Made by a program: the position numbers and the translations under genes. A DNA stretch of 54,510 nt from Xenorhabdus miraniensis (GTDB lineage Bacteria; Pseudomonadota; Gammaproteobacteria; Enterobacterales; Enterobacteriaceae): assembly GCF_002632615.1 (NCBI RefSeq), contig NZ_NITZ01000014.1, forward strand, positions 1 to 54,510, read 5' to 3'. Of the stretch, positions 7,671-16,397 are shown one piece after another (position 1 is the stretch's first letter; every line of letters starts with the position of its first letter). The notes beneath the pieces are model-generated. The model had not been told where the DNA came from and searched no databases. It saw only the letters and a program-made list of their open reading frames with translations.

Positions 7671-8903
7671 TTATCCTTGCATGAGTGCTATTAGTAACTC
7701 ACCGCTATACAAGGATTGTTTAATTAATGCTGTCGCAGGAAATGTATCTGTATTATTAAATTGAGTGGCAACTATATCAACCTGTTGACTATAGCCGGGA
7801 AGAGAACGCTGAGATATCTGCTGTTGAATGGCGGGATAAAGGATATGTTTTACACTGTTCAGCGGTGAACCAATCAGGATCCTTTCGGGGTTAAAGATAT
7901 TGACCATAATCGCCATGATGCGCCCGATTCGTTCTCCGGCATCATGGATAATGTCTGTTACCAGCGGATCTCCTTCTATGGCCGCCTGACAAAGTAAATC
8001 AATCGTCAATGGCACATGATTAGTTGTCATCGTATTGACTAAGGAGCAAGGATATTGCGTTGCCAAACAGCGGGCTTTCTGCAAAATGTTTTTGATACTG
8101 ATAACCGTTTCAAGACAGCCCCGGTTACCACAATAACAAAGCTCTCCATCAGGTTCGATTTGAGTATGCCCAATCTCTACGACACTTTGATTCCCAGCGT
8201 GAAGCATTTGCCCTGCGGTGATAATGCCTGCCCCGACATTATCATCAATGACTAATTGAATAAGATTCTGGCAGTTTTTCCCTGTGCCGCACAGAGACTC
8301 TGCTATTGTCCATGCGGTTATACTGTGCTGTAAAAAGATCGGTAATCCTGTGCGTTGATGTAAGAATGCCCCTATGGGGATATCCAGGATATCGTAGTAC
8401 GGTGAACGGTGAATTATTCCGTTAACCGGATCAACTATTGCATCAATAATCACGCTAATAGCTGTTAAACGCTCAAGAGCAGATTGATGACGCAAGAAGA
8501 AGTTATCAATTTCATCAACGATACGGTCCAGAAAAGACTGATTTTGAAGTACAGAGAATGGTAATTCCTCTTCTACCAGAAGATTACTGCTCAAATCACG
8601 AAGCCCGACGACAATACTTCCTTTGTTAATGCGGATACACAAGAATTGCCACCCTTCACTATCTACTTTTAATCCGATAGCAGGACGCCCCCGAAAGCCG
8701 GGTTCGTGAAACTCAGCTTCTTTCACTAAATGGGCATCAATGAGCTCCCGCGTAATTTTAGTAATGCTAGCGGGTGCCAATTGGGCTTTTTTAGAAAGTG
8801 CAATTCGCGAGATAGGCCCGTATTGATCAATTAACCGATAGACCAAACCAATATTTGCCTGTTTAATCTGGTCAATATGACTTGGTTGAACATCGACACT
8901 CAC
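7671..8903 (-). CDS. mlc: Global repressor Mlc (ROK family)
   Basis: A 410-residue ROK-family repressor of sugar phosphotransferase genes, matching E. coli Mlc (406) along its length. Seen: an N-terminal winged helix (SRIALSKKAQLAPASITKI, residues about 33-51), the zinc site EIGHTQIEPDG...CYCGNRGC with His and three Cys, and the C-terminal GELLIALMQG that resembles the end by which Mlc is sequestered by the glucose transporter PtsG. The start is GTG 8903 with GGGAGGCGAG upstream. It precedes ynfK on the same strand. Active without glucose; inactivated by binding to dephosphorylated PtsG at the membrane, from work on E. coli. Confidence 0.95.
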   Translation of the reverse strand: MSVDVQPSHIDQIKQANIGLVYRLIDQYGPISRIALSKKAQLAPASITKITRELIDAHLVKEAEFHEPGFRGRPAIGLKVDSEGWQFLCIRINKGSIVVGLRDLSSNLLVEEELPFSVLQNQSFLDRIVDEIDNFFLRHQSALERLTAISVIIDAIVDPVNGIIHRSPYYDILDIPIGAFLHQRTGLPIFLQHSITAWTIAESLCGTGKNCQNLIQLVIDDNVGAGIITAGQMLHAGNQSVVEIGHTQIEPDGELCYCGNRGCLETVISIKNILQKARCLATQYPCSLVNTMTTNHVPLTIDLLCQAAIEGDPLVTDIIHDAGERIGRIMAIMVNIFNPERILIGSPLNSVKHILYPAIQQQISQRSLPGYSQQVDIVATQFNNTDTFPATALIKQSLYSGELLIALMQG

Positions 8904-9067
8904 CTCGCCTCCCGCTATTTAATTCGCGCCGCTAAAAAATTAATAATGATTATGTCGTTGTTTAAACGATAAGATATCCGCTTGAAGTAGAAATGTGATC
9001 TTTCACACGAACTTCTCGTGATTATTGCTTTTTATTAACATTCTTGCCTTTTGTTTAACAACGTCAT

Positions 9068-9988
9068 TTACGAGTTTTCGTCTACGACAATATTTGAGAT
9101 TAAAAGATTGGTTAGCCGGGCTGCCGCAGCACTGTTATTGTAATTTTTATGCTTAACCAACCAAACTTCAGAGTAAGCTGGATTATTTGCTAAAGGAATA
9201 TATTGGACACCATCTAGTTTCATGCGAGTAAATGATTCAGTAATTATGCTTATACCTAACCCTGCTGCAACCAATCCAAGTATTGTCATCGCCTCACCCG
9301 CTTCTTGCGAAATCATCGGCGTCACCCCTGCATTTGCCAATAACGCGATAATTTCATCGTACAAAGCTGTCCCTACATCACGCTCAAAGAACACCAGTGG
9401 ATAATCAGATAGCATTTCCAGATTAACGCCTTCATTGGCATATTGAAGTAAAGGGTGATCATCATATACCGCTAGCATAAAACGCTCACGGAAAAGTAAC
9501 TGATACTCTAAGTTATCTGGTAACAACGTATTACGCATAATCCCTATATCGATTCTTCCCGTCTGCAAAGGCGCTATTTGCTGTTTGGTATTCATTTGAT
9601 GCATATGAATAGCCACGTCAGGATAGCATTCGCGGAACTGGCGCAGGCTAAGAGCGACTTTATACATAAAAGGCGCGGTGGACGTGAAGCCAATGGATAT
9701 TTCCCCTAATTCTCCTTGATGCATTCTGGCAGCTTTAGTTGCTGCTGCCTCAATTTGAGCAATTATCTGATATGCTTCCTGAAGAAACATATGCCCTGCG
9801 GGAGTTAAGCTAACATTTCGATTATTACGCATAAGTAGCTTGGCGTTTATATTAGCTTCAAGCGCTTGAATTTGCTGGCTTAATGGGGGTTGTGAGATAT
9901 TTAATCGTTCTGCTGCGCGCCCAAAATGCAACTCTTCCGCCACTGCAATAAAATAGCGTAAATGTCTAAGTTCAACATTAATACTCAT
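9068..9988 (-). CDS. ynfL: LysR-family regulator YnfL
   Basis: A 306-residue LysR-type transcription regulator close to E. coli YnfL. The N-terminal helix-turn-helix is clear (ELHFGRAAERLNISQPPLSQ, about 17-36), followed by a ligand-binding domain with GLVAAGLGISI. It is divergent from ynfM with a 148-base shared intergenic region, the usual arrangement in which a LysR protein controls its neighbour and itself. The inducer is unknown. Alternative members of the BenM/CatR subgroup have similar N termini, but the divergent ynfM makes ynfL the best call. Confidence 0.9.
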   Translation of the reverse strand: MSINVELRHLRYFIAVAEELHFGRAAERLNISQPPLSQQIQALEANINAKLLMRNNRNVSLTPAGHMFLQEAYQIIAQIEAAATKAARMHQGELGEISIGFTSTAPFMYKVALSLRQFRECYPDVAIHMHQMNTKQQIAPLQTGRIDIGIMRNTLLPDNLEYQLLFRERFMLAVYDDHPLLQYANEGVNLEMLSDYPLVFFERDVGTALYDEIIALLANAGVTPMISQEAGEAMTILGLVAAGLGISIITESFTRMKLDGVQYIPLANNPAYSEVWLVKHKNYNNSAAAARLTNLLISNIVVDENS

Positions 9989-10136
9989 ACTCTATCACTC
10001 CCTAACGTTATCACCTCAATTGATATGTTTAACATATCATTCTATTGAATTAATATATTAGACAAAATATTCACGGATTTCTATTCTTGATCTGAATCAA
10101 GTACTTAACGTTTTTTTACTTAGATAAGGAAGTAGC
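9989..10136. promoter_or_regulatory. Divergent ynfL/ynfM promoter region
   Basis: The 148-base gap between divergent ynfL and ynfM. It holds AT-rich short palindromes such as ATATGTTTAACATAT (10023-10037), of the T-N11-A type bound by LysR proteins, and AAGGAAG before the ynfM GTG. Binding by YnfL is inferred from the arrangement. Confidence 0.5.
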
Positions 10137-11411
10137 GTGAATACAATCCAAAGCGTCAGTGAAAAATCAGCAGTCTCTGGCGTTGAAAGTGATGTTGAGA
10201 ACACGATCGAGCAAAGACGCGGGAGTAAGCAGCATTATATTCAGCGTGAAGATGTAGCATACCTACGTGTAACGCTATCATTCTTTACTGTTGGGCTGGC
10301 AACTTTTGCATTGCTTTACTTCATCCAGCCAATATTGCCAATTTTGTCAGAAGAATTTAACGTCTCACCGGCGAACAGCAGCTTAGCGCTATCACTCTCC
10401 ACCGGAATGTTATCCCTTGGATTACTCATTACAGGGCCTCTATCCGATGCACTTGGCCGTAAAAATGTGATGGTTATTTCATTGATTGCGGCAGCTATTT
10501 TCACCCTCTTGAGCTCTGTCATGACAAGCTGGCACGGAATCTTGCTTATTCGTGCACTTGTGGGTTTGTCAGTCAGTGGCGTTGCCGCTGTAGCCATGAC
10601 TTATTTAAGTGAAGAAATTCATCCGAGCTATGTTGCCTTATCTATAGGGCTATATATCAGTGGTAATTCAATTGGAGGAATGAGTGGTCGTTTGATTACC
10701 GGTGTGGTTGCAGATTACTTCTCCTGGCGATTTGCTGTTATTTTATTGGGTACTTTTGCTTTGATCTCCGCCATTGCATTTTGGAAAATGTTGCCAGAAT
10801 CCAAGCATTTCAAACCCTGCTCACTAAAACCTAAGACATTGCTCATCAATTTAAAATTACACTTCCGAGATGAAGGGCTTCCTCTTCTGTTTGCTGAAGC
10901 ATTTTTGCTGATGGGTAGTTTTGTCACAATGTTTAACTACATTGGTTATCGGTTATTAGATGCGCCCTATCATTTTAGTCAGGCTATTGTTGGATTATTA
11001 TCCGTTGTCTACTTAACCGGAACTTACAGTGCAACAAAAGCAGGTTCTCTGACCAGTAAACATGGACGTGGCAAAGTATTGTTAGTAGCAGTCAGTACAA
11101 TGTTGATTGGTTGTATAATCACAATGTTCTCCTCCATCTGGGCGGTCATACTGGGAATGATGATATTGACAACAGGTTTCTTTGCCGCTCATGCTGTTGC
11201 TAGTGGATGGGTTGGAAAACGAGCTAAACGAGCCAAAGCGCAGGCTTCATCTCTGTATTTATTTGGTTACTACGTGGGTTCAAGTATTGCCGGCACGTTA
11301 GGTGGTGTATTTTGGATGTATTTTGCATGGAATGGTGTAGCAATATTTATTGCACTCTTAACCACAACTGCTCTTTATTTAGGTGTTAAGCTCAATAATT
11401 TGTCAAATTAA
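10137..11411 (+). CDS. ynfM: MFS transporter YnfM (predicted efflux pump)
   Basis: A 424-residue major facilitator protein with about twelve hydrophobic segments, close to E. coli YnfM, a predicted inner-membrane drug or metabolite exporter. Diagnostic stretches include the loop GPLSDALGRKNVMV (MFS motif A), LSEEIHPSYVALSIGLYISGN, and AKAQASSLYLFGYY. The N terminus is extended and hydrophilic (residues 1-45). Translation starts at GTG 10137, with AAGGAAG just upstream. Divergent from the LysR regulator ynfL, which probably controls it. The substrate is not established. Confidence 0.93.
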   Translation: MNTIQSVSEKSAVSGVESDVENTIEQRRGSKQHYIQREDVAYLRVTLSFFTVGLATFALLYFIQPILPILSEEFNVSPANSSLALSLSTGMLSLGLLITGPLSDALGRKNVMVISLIAAAIFTLLSSVMTSWHGILLIRALVGLSVSGVAAVAMTYLSEEIHPSYVALSIGLYISGNSIGGMSGRLITGVVADYFSWRFAVILLGTFALISAIAFWKMLPESKHFKPCSLKPKTLLINLKLHFRDEGLPLLFAEAFLLMGSFVTMFNYIGYRLLDAPYHFSQAIVGLLSVVYLTGTYSATKAGSLTSKHGRGKVLLVAVSTMLIGCIITMFSSIWAVILGMMILTTGFFAAHAVASGWVGKRAKRAKAQASSLYLFGYYVGSSIAGTLGGVFWMYFAWNGVAIFIALLTTTALYLGVKLNNLSN

Positions 11412-11420
11412 AAGAATATA

Positions 11421-11452
11421 ATTGCCGACAATCTATTATGAATGTCGGCAAT
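11421..11452 (+). terminator. Terminator after ynfM
   Basis: A 10-bp perfect stem ATTGCCGACA (11421-11430) / TGTCGGCAAT (11443-11452) with a 12-base loop and a short T run, nine bases past the ynfM stop. It lies between convergent genes. Confidence 0.7.
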
Positions 11453-11514
11453 TTTCCAAGAAACTCATTTAAAACCCCCAATTATTCGCTTTTTATTTGT
11501 TTATTCTTTGATTA

Positions 11515-12147
11515 TCAGTAATAAGATTGATGAGGTAACGCAATAACTTTTGTTAAATAACCATCAATGATCTCAATACACCCTTCTTTCTTCAATGAAA
11601 ATAATATGCGTTGTATACAACTGCGAGAAAGTGTGCACCTCTGCTCTATATATTTGATAGCAGAAATATTTTCTCGAAATTCATCAGGTAATGTTATTAG
11701 GCGAGATAATAGGCCGCATACAACCTCTTTGGCACCATGACGGAAGATACTAATATCCCTCGCATACAAGAAAGACATTTTATACGAAATTATTCTCATC
11801 CATTCCCGGTAAAGATCATGCTTTTTTATGGCATTTAAAGCATTAACTCTAGGAATTTGATAGAGTTCGCAATCTGGCCCCAATTCAATAGAATAGTAGA
11901 TTTCTGAGCCGGAATAGAAAGATATTCCTATGATATAAGGTGAAAAAGACGTCGCGATGATTAGAGCATCATTTATTCTGCGCATATTGACATAACCTTT
12001 CTCCAGCAAAAAAAATTTAGCAAACTCATCTTCAATTTTAATAAATGTTCCTTGTGACGATAAATCTGATGTGATTAATTCAGAATATGGTAATAAAACA
12101 TCTATAACCTTTCTAAAGGAATTCACTGGCTTGACTAATTTTTTCAT
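11515..12147 (-). CDS. IprA/YaiV-type winged-helix regulator
   Basis: A 210-residue protein of the CRP-like fold family to which IprA (inhibitor of hydrogen peroxide resistance) and E. coli YaiV belong. The C-terminal part, IKYIEQRCTLSRSCIQRI followed by SLKKEGCIEI, aligns with the winged helix of YaiV; the N-terminal half is a cyclic-nucleotide-binding-like beta domain without visible cAMP-binding residues. ATG 12147 is chosen because AAGG sits nine bases upstream; the frame opens at a TTG three codons earlier. It stands alone between convergent ynfM and divergent tus. The target genes are unknown. Confidence 0.7.
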   Translation of the reverse strand: MKKLVKPVNSFRKVIDVLLPYSELITSDLSSQGTFIKIEDEFAKFFLLEKGYVNMRRINDALIIATSFSPYIIGISFYSGSEIYYSIELGPDCELYQIPRVNALNAIKKHDLYREWMRIISYKMSFLYARDISIFRHGAKEVVCGLLSRLITLPDEFRENISAIKYIEQRCTLSRSCIQRILFSLKKEGCIEIIDGYLTKVIALPHQSYY

Positions 12148-12483
12148 ATTTAACAACCTTGGTGCATTACTTCACCCCACGGAAAATAATGTGGCGTGAA
12201 AAATAAGTAAAAAGTTTTTCTTATGTATAACTGTGTAAATGTCTTCCTAACTCACTCTTAAATAGTTTATTCATATTTTAATACTCATAATTAATGGATT
12301 ATTCGATTTTAAATTTTTATCACAATGTTGAAATATATCTCAATAGGCATTTTTTTACTTTTTTGTGTTATTGAATTTTTGTTTTATTTGATTGTGGAGG
12401 TTTGCACTTTTTAGGGGTATAGTTAAAAGTATGTTGTAACTAAATAAAAAGATCTTAATGATACAATTGTTGAGGATGGCAAT
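12148..12483. other. Regulator-tus intergenic region
   Basis: An AT-rich divergent promoter region of 336 bases with no gene. Its right end holds the tus -10-like TATAGT (12418-12423) and the Ter site at 12427-12445. Nothing else recognisable. Confidence 0.6.
12427..12445 (+). other. Replication terminator (Ter) site, Tus-binding
   Basis: AAGTATGTTGTAACTAAAT carries the full E. coli Ter core AGNATGTTGTAAYTAAA without a mismatch, and differs from TerB only at the edges. It lies 38 bases before the tus ATG and just after a TATAGT -10-like hexamer, the same arrangement as TerB at E. coli tus, where Tus represses its own promoter. By the E. coli rule the GC(6) end faces left, so forks moving rightward in this window should be arrested and leftward ones allowed through. 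The sequence is seen; polarity and autoregulation are inferred. Confidence 0.93.
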
Positions 12484-13410
12484 ATGAATAAATACCTTTC
12501 AATTGAGTCGCTTACAAGCTGCTTCAAAAAACAAGAAAAAAAATTATCTGAACTGATTGCTTTGTTGATGAACTATCCGCTTATTGATGCCCGGGTATTC
12601 GAATTACCTCAGATAGAAAAAGGCGAAGAACATGAACAAATAACTGAAATTACAGTTAATCCTCTACAAGGAAATGACGCTCTCAATTTAGGTTTACGTT
12701 TCTATCAGAAGTTATTCATACACCATAATAACCCCAATATCAGTAGCAAAGCAGCCAGTCGGCTTCCCGGAGCATTATGTTTTGCAGTTAGCCACCAGCA
12801 ATATAAGGAAGCAATGAGTGTAGTTAATGAAGTGAATCAATTAAAAGTCGAGCTGGAAAATATCGTCACCAAAGAATCCGGCGTCAGAAAAGAACAACGC
12901 TTTGAATTTGTTCATAATCATTTGCGAGGGCTCATTACATTGAATGCCTACCGCACCATCACTCCCCTATTAGATCCTGATTCCATTAACTTTGGCTGGG
13001 CCAACAAAAACATCATTAAAAAAGTCACCAAACAACAAATTCTGGAACAACTGGAGAAAAGCTACAATGCAGGGCGAGCAGTTCCTCCTTACACTAGCGA
13101 TCAATGGGCGTCTCTGGTAGCTCTGGAAATTACAGACATCAAGAAACTACCCGATGACGTGATATTGAAGATCAAAAGACCAGTAAAAGTACAACCCATT
13201 ACTCGCGTATGGTACTCAGAGCTGCAAAAGCAAGTTCAATACGCGTGTCCACTTCCTATTATTGTATTCTATACAAAGGACAGTGAAGCCAAACCGAAAA
13301 TCGGCGCATTATCTGACTATAATGCCAATGCGATAAAATATAGATATAAACCCAAGGCTAAACCATTGGAGCTCGTCATTCCTCGTCTTCATCTCTATAA
13401 AGAAATTTAA
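12484..13410 (+). CDS. tus: Replication terminus site-binding protein Tus
   Basis: A 308-residue Tus protein (E. coli 309). It binds Ter sites as a monomer and blocks the replicative helicase when met from the non-permissive side. Strong matches include SSKAASRLPGALCF, HLRGLITLNAYRT, FGWANKNIIKK, the interdomain DNA-contact strand KIKRPVKVQPITRVW, and the C-terminal KPLELVIPRLHLY. It is preceded by its own Ter site and convergent with fumC, as in E. coli. The Ter placement suggests autorepression. No damage or truncation is visible. Confidence 0.97.
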   Translation: MNKYLSIESLTSCFKKQEKKLSELIALLMNYPLIDARVFELPQIEKGEEHEQITEITVNPLQGNDALNLGLRFYQKLFIHHNNPNISSKAASRLPGALCFAVSHQQYKEAMSVVNEVNQLKVELENIVTKESGVRKEQRFEFVHNHLRGLITLNAYRTITPLLDPDSINFGWANKNIIKKVTKQQILEQLEKSYNAGRAVPPYTSDQWASLVALEITDIKKLPDDVILKIKRPVKVQPITRVWYSELQKQVQYACPLPIIVFYTKDSEAKPKIGALSDYNANAIKYRYKPKAKPLELVIPRLHLYKEI

Positions 13411-13417
13411 GCGATAA

Positions 13418-13447
13418 AAAAACCGGAGTGAATATTCTCCGGTTTTT
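13418..13447. terminator. Bidirectional tus/fumC terminator
   Basis: Perfect 11-bp stem AAAAACCGGAG (13418-13428) / CTCCGGTTTTT (13437-13447) with an 8-base loop, between convergent tus and fumC. Confidence 0.9.
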
Positions 13448-13488
13448 AAATTTAATGGCGTAAACAGAAGTACATCATAGCAAGAACA

Positions 13489-14883
13489 TTACTTCATGCT
13501 GCCAACCATATCTTCTGGACGAACCCAATCATCAAACTCAGCTTCAGTCAAATAGCCCAATTGCATCGCGGATTGTTTCAAAGTCAGACCTTCTTTGTGG
13601 GCTTTTTTAGCAATCTCAGCGGCTTTATCGTAGCCAATATGAGTATTCAGAGCCGTTACCAGCATCAGTGATTCATTCAGCAATTGAGTAATGCGATCAT
13701 GGTTTGGTTCAATACCAATCGCGCAGTGCTCATTGAAGCTGCGCATGCCATCCGCCAGCAAACGAACAGATTGCAGGAAGTTATCGATAACCATTGGGCG
13801 GAATACATTCAGCTCGAAATTACCCGACGCACCACCAATATTGATAGCCACATCGTTACCCATAACCTGAGCACATAGCATAGTCATTGCTTCACACTGA
13901 GTCGGGTTAACTTTACCCGGCATAATTGAGCTGCCTGGTTCATTTTCAGGGATGGAGATTTCACTGATGCCGCAACGTGGGCCAGAAGCCAGCCAACGAA
14001 CGTCATTAGCAATCTTCATCAACGAAGTAGCCAAACCTTTCAGCGCACCATGAGAATGAACCAGTGCATCACAAGTTGCCAAAGCTTCAAATTTATTTGG
14101 GGAAGTCACAAAAGGATGGCCAGACAATTCAGCGATTTTTTTCGCAACGCGAACAGCATATTCTGGATGAGTATTCAGACCGGTTCCTACCGCTGTACCA
14201 CCCAAAGCCAATTCGCACACATGAGGAATGCTGTCTTCAATATGTTTCAGGTTATGTGTCAGCATAGCTGCCCAACCAGAAACCTCCTGACCTAAAGTCA
14301 GAGGAGTCGCATCTTGTAGGTGGGTACGGCCAATTTTTACGATATTTTTAAATGCTTCTGCTTTGTCTGCCAGTGTTTTTTGTAATACTTTTAACTCTGG
14401 TAACAAGTTCTCACGTACTGCGGTAACTGCTGCAACATGCATAGCAGTTGGGAAAACGTCATTAGAACTTTGACTTTTGTTGACATCATCATTAGGGTGA
14501 ATCAAACGTTCATTGCCCCGTTGACCGCCAAGGATCTCACTACCACGGTTCGCCAACACTTCATTCATGTTCATGTTGCTTTGAGTTCCCGAACCGGTCT
14601 GCCAGATAGCAAGAGGGAATTCTGTCGGGTGTTTACCTTCCAACACCTCTTTCGCCGCAGCGATAATTGCGTCACCACGTTCTTTAGGCAGAAGGCCTAA
14701 ATCCATATTGACGCTGGCTGCTGCTTGTTTAGTCAATGCAAGAGCATGAATCAACGCAACAGGCATTTTCTCCTGAGAAATGCGGAAATGCTCCAGTGAG
14801 CGCTGAGTTTGCGCTCCCCATAATTGGTCAGCAGGTACTTCGATAGGTCCCATTGAGTCTTTTTCAATGCGAGTGGCTGCCAT
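13489..14883 (-). CDS. fumC: Fumarate hydratase class II FumC
   Basis: A 464-residue iron-independent fumarase of the TCA cycle, interconverting fumarate and malate as a cytosolic homotetramer. Seen: [28 protein letters not shown], and the family signature [15 protein letters not shown] near residue 320. ATG 14883 matches the E. coli N terminus and has AAGGAGAT upstream; the frame is open 23 codons further. Divergent from manA and convergent with tus, the E. coli order. In E. coli fumC responds to superoxide via SoxS; I did not confirm a SoxS box here. Confidence 0.97.
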   Translation of the reverse strand: MAATRIEKDSMGPIEVPADQLWGAQTQRSLEHFRISQEKMPVALIHALALTKQAAASVNMDLGLLPKERGDAIIAAAKEVLEGKHPTEFPLAIWQTGSGTQSNMNMNEVLANRGSEILGGQRGNERLIHPNDDVNKSQSSNDVFPTAMHVAAVTAVRENLLPELKVLQKTLADKAEAFKNIVKIGRTHLQDATPLTLGQEVSGWAAMLTHNLKHIEDSIPHVCELALGGTAVGTGLNTHPEYAVRVAKKIAELSGHPFVTSPNKFEALATCDALVHSHGALKGLATSLMKIANDVRWLASGPRCGISEISIPENEPGSSIMPGKVNPTQCEAMTMLCAQVMGNDVAINIGGASGNFELNVFRPMVIDNFLQSVRLLADGMRSFNEHCAIGIEPNHDRITQLLNESLMLVTALNTHIGYDKAAEIAKKAHKEGLTLKQSAMQLGYLTEAEFDDWVRPEDMVGSMK

Positions 14884-15056
14884 TACTATCTCCTTAGCAC
14901 ACAGAATAATTGAATACACCGGAATAAATTTTGCAGATAAATTAGCCGGCATTTTTTTATAATGCCATAAATTTATGATCGATAATGCGACCTAGCCGTG
15001 TTTATTGTATCGTTGTCATATAAATAAATTTATTTTTTATTACAGGAAATTCCGCC

Positions 15057-16229
15057 ATGCTGAAAATGACTAATAACATCCAACATTATGACTGGGGGAG
15101 CAAAACTGCCCTGACGGATATTTACGGCATCGAAAACCCTGATAATCAGCCAATGGCAGAATTATGGATGGGAGCACATCCGAAATGCAGTTCACTGGTG
15201 ACCGATCCGGAAACCGGCGAAACCATCGCCTTGAATACACTGATCGCCAAGGAACCAGAGAAATATCTCGGAGAAACGGTAGCCCGTCAATTCCAGCGTT
15301 TACCTTTTTTGTTCAAAGTGTTGTGCGCGGCTCAGCCGCTTTCAATTCAGGTACATCCTGATAAAACGTCTGCCGAGATGGGATTTGCTAACGAAAATGC
15401 ACAAGGAATACCTTTAGATTCAGCACAACGTAATTATAAAGACGATAATCACAAACCTGAGTTGGTCTATGCGCTGACACCATTTAAGGCCATGAATGCT
15501 TTTAGGCCACTATCAGAAATCGCACAACTATTGGAAAATGTTTCTGCTGCGCATCCTGATATTCAGGTATTCATCCAGCATCCGACAGAACAAAACCTGT
15601 CGTTTCTCTTTGCCCAATTATTGAATATGCAAGGTGAATCGAAACGTTTAGCCATTGCTGTCTTAAAATCTGCGCTGAATAGCCATCAGGGAGAACCATG
15701 GGATACTATCAGAAAGATGACCTCCTTCTATCCTGATGATAATGGTTTGTTTTCACCCCTCTTGCTTAACGTGGTCGAGCTGAAACCCGGCCAGGCAATG
15801 TTTCTGTACGCACGCACCCCTCATGCTTATCTTGAAGGTGTAGCTCTGGAAGTTATGGCCAACTCAGACAATGTGCTGCGTGCTGGTTTAACCAGTAAAC
15901 ATATTGATGTACCAGAATTAATGGCGAATCTGGATTTTATTCCGAAATATGCAGATGCTTTGCTGACCACGCCAAAACAGGAAAAAGATGCGCTGAACTA
16001 CCCTGTTCCCGTCAATGATTTCCATTTTTCTGTTTATGCTGTTTCAGAACGACCCATTACATTGGAGAATAATTCAGCATCAGTTTTATTTTGTTCTGAA
16101 GGTCAAGTAGTTATCAACTCTGGTGAGCAGCAATTGAGATTATTCTCAGGTGAATCAATCTTTTTATCTGCTATAGAAAAAACCGTAATTGTTCATGGTG
16201 ATGGAAAAATTGCCAAAGTATCTAACTAA
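15057..16229 (+). CDS. manA: Mannose-6-phosphate isomerase ManA
   Basis: A 390-residue type I phosphomannose isomerase (E. coli 391), a zinc enzyme interconverting mannose-6-phosphate and fructose-6-phosphate. The zinc ligands are visible in order: Gln and His in IQVHPDK (about 98-104), Glu in HKPELVYAL (about 132-140), and His in ARTPHAYLEG. The segment NYKDDNHKPE is the family signature. Feeds mannose into glycolysis and supplies mannose phosphate for surface sugars. Divergent from fumC with a 173-base promoter gap. It lacks only a residue or so at its C terminus relative to E. coli. Confidence 0.97.
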   Translation: MLKMTNNIQHYDWGSKTALTDIYGIENPDNQPMAELWMGAHPKCSSLVTDPETGETIALNTLIAKEPEKYLGETVARQFQRLPFLFKVLCAAQPLSIQVHPDKTSAEMGFANENAQGIPLDSAQRNYKDDNHKPELVYALTPFKAMNAFRPLSEIAQLLENVSAAHPDIQVFIQHPTEQNLSFLFAQLLNMQGESKRLAIAVLKSALNSHQGEPWDTIRKMTSFYPDDNGLFSPLLLNVVELKPGQAMFLYARTPHAYLEGVALEVMANSDNVLRAGLTSKHIDVPELMANLDFIPKYADALLTTPKQEKDALNYPVPVNDFHFSVYAVSERPITLENNSASVLFCSEGQVVINSGEQQLRLFSGESIFLSAIEKTVIVHGDGKIAKVSN

Positions 16230-16397
16230 TTATTCTATATTCATATAGTTACATCTATTACATCGGTTGTTAATCACATTTTCAGTGAAAAATGATTAAA
16301 ATATCTTAGTTAGGCTATACACTTAACAACCATTATTGACATAAATAAAAGTGCACATATCAACCATGTTATGTGCGTTAACGGATGGGATTTCCAC

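Noticed and set aside
8990..9005. CRP-like TGTGATCTTTCACA upstream of mlc
   Set aside because: The half-sites are four bases apart instead of six, so it does not fit CRP.
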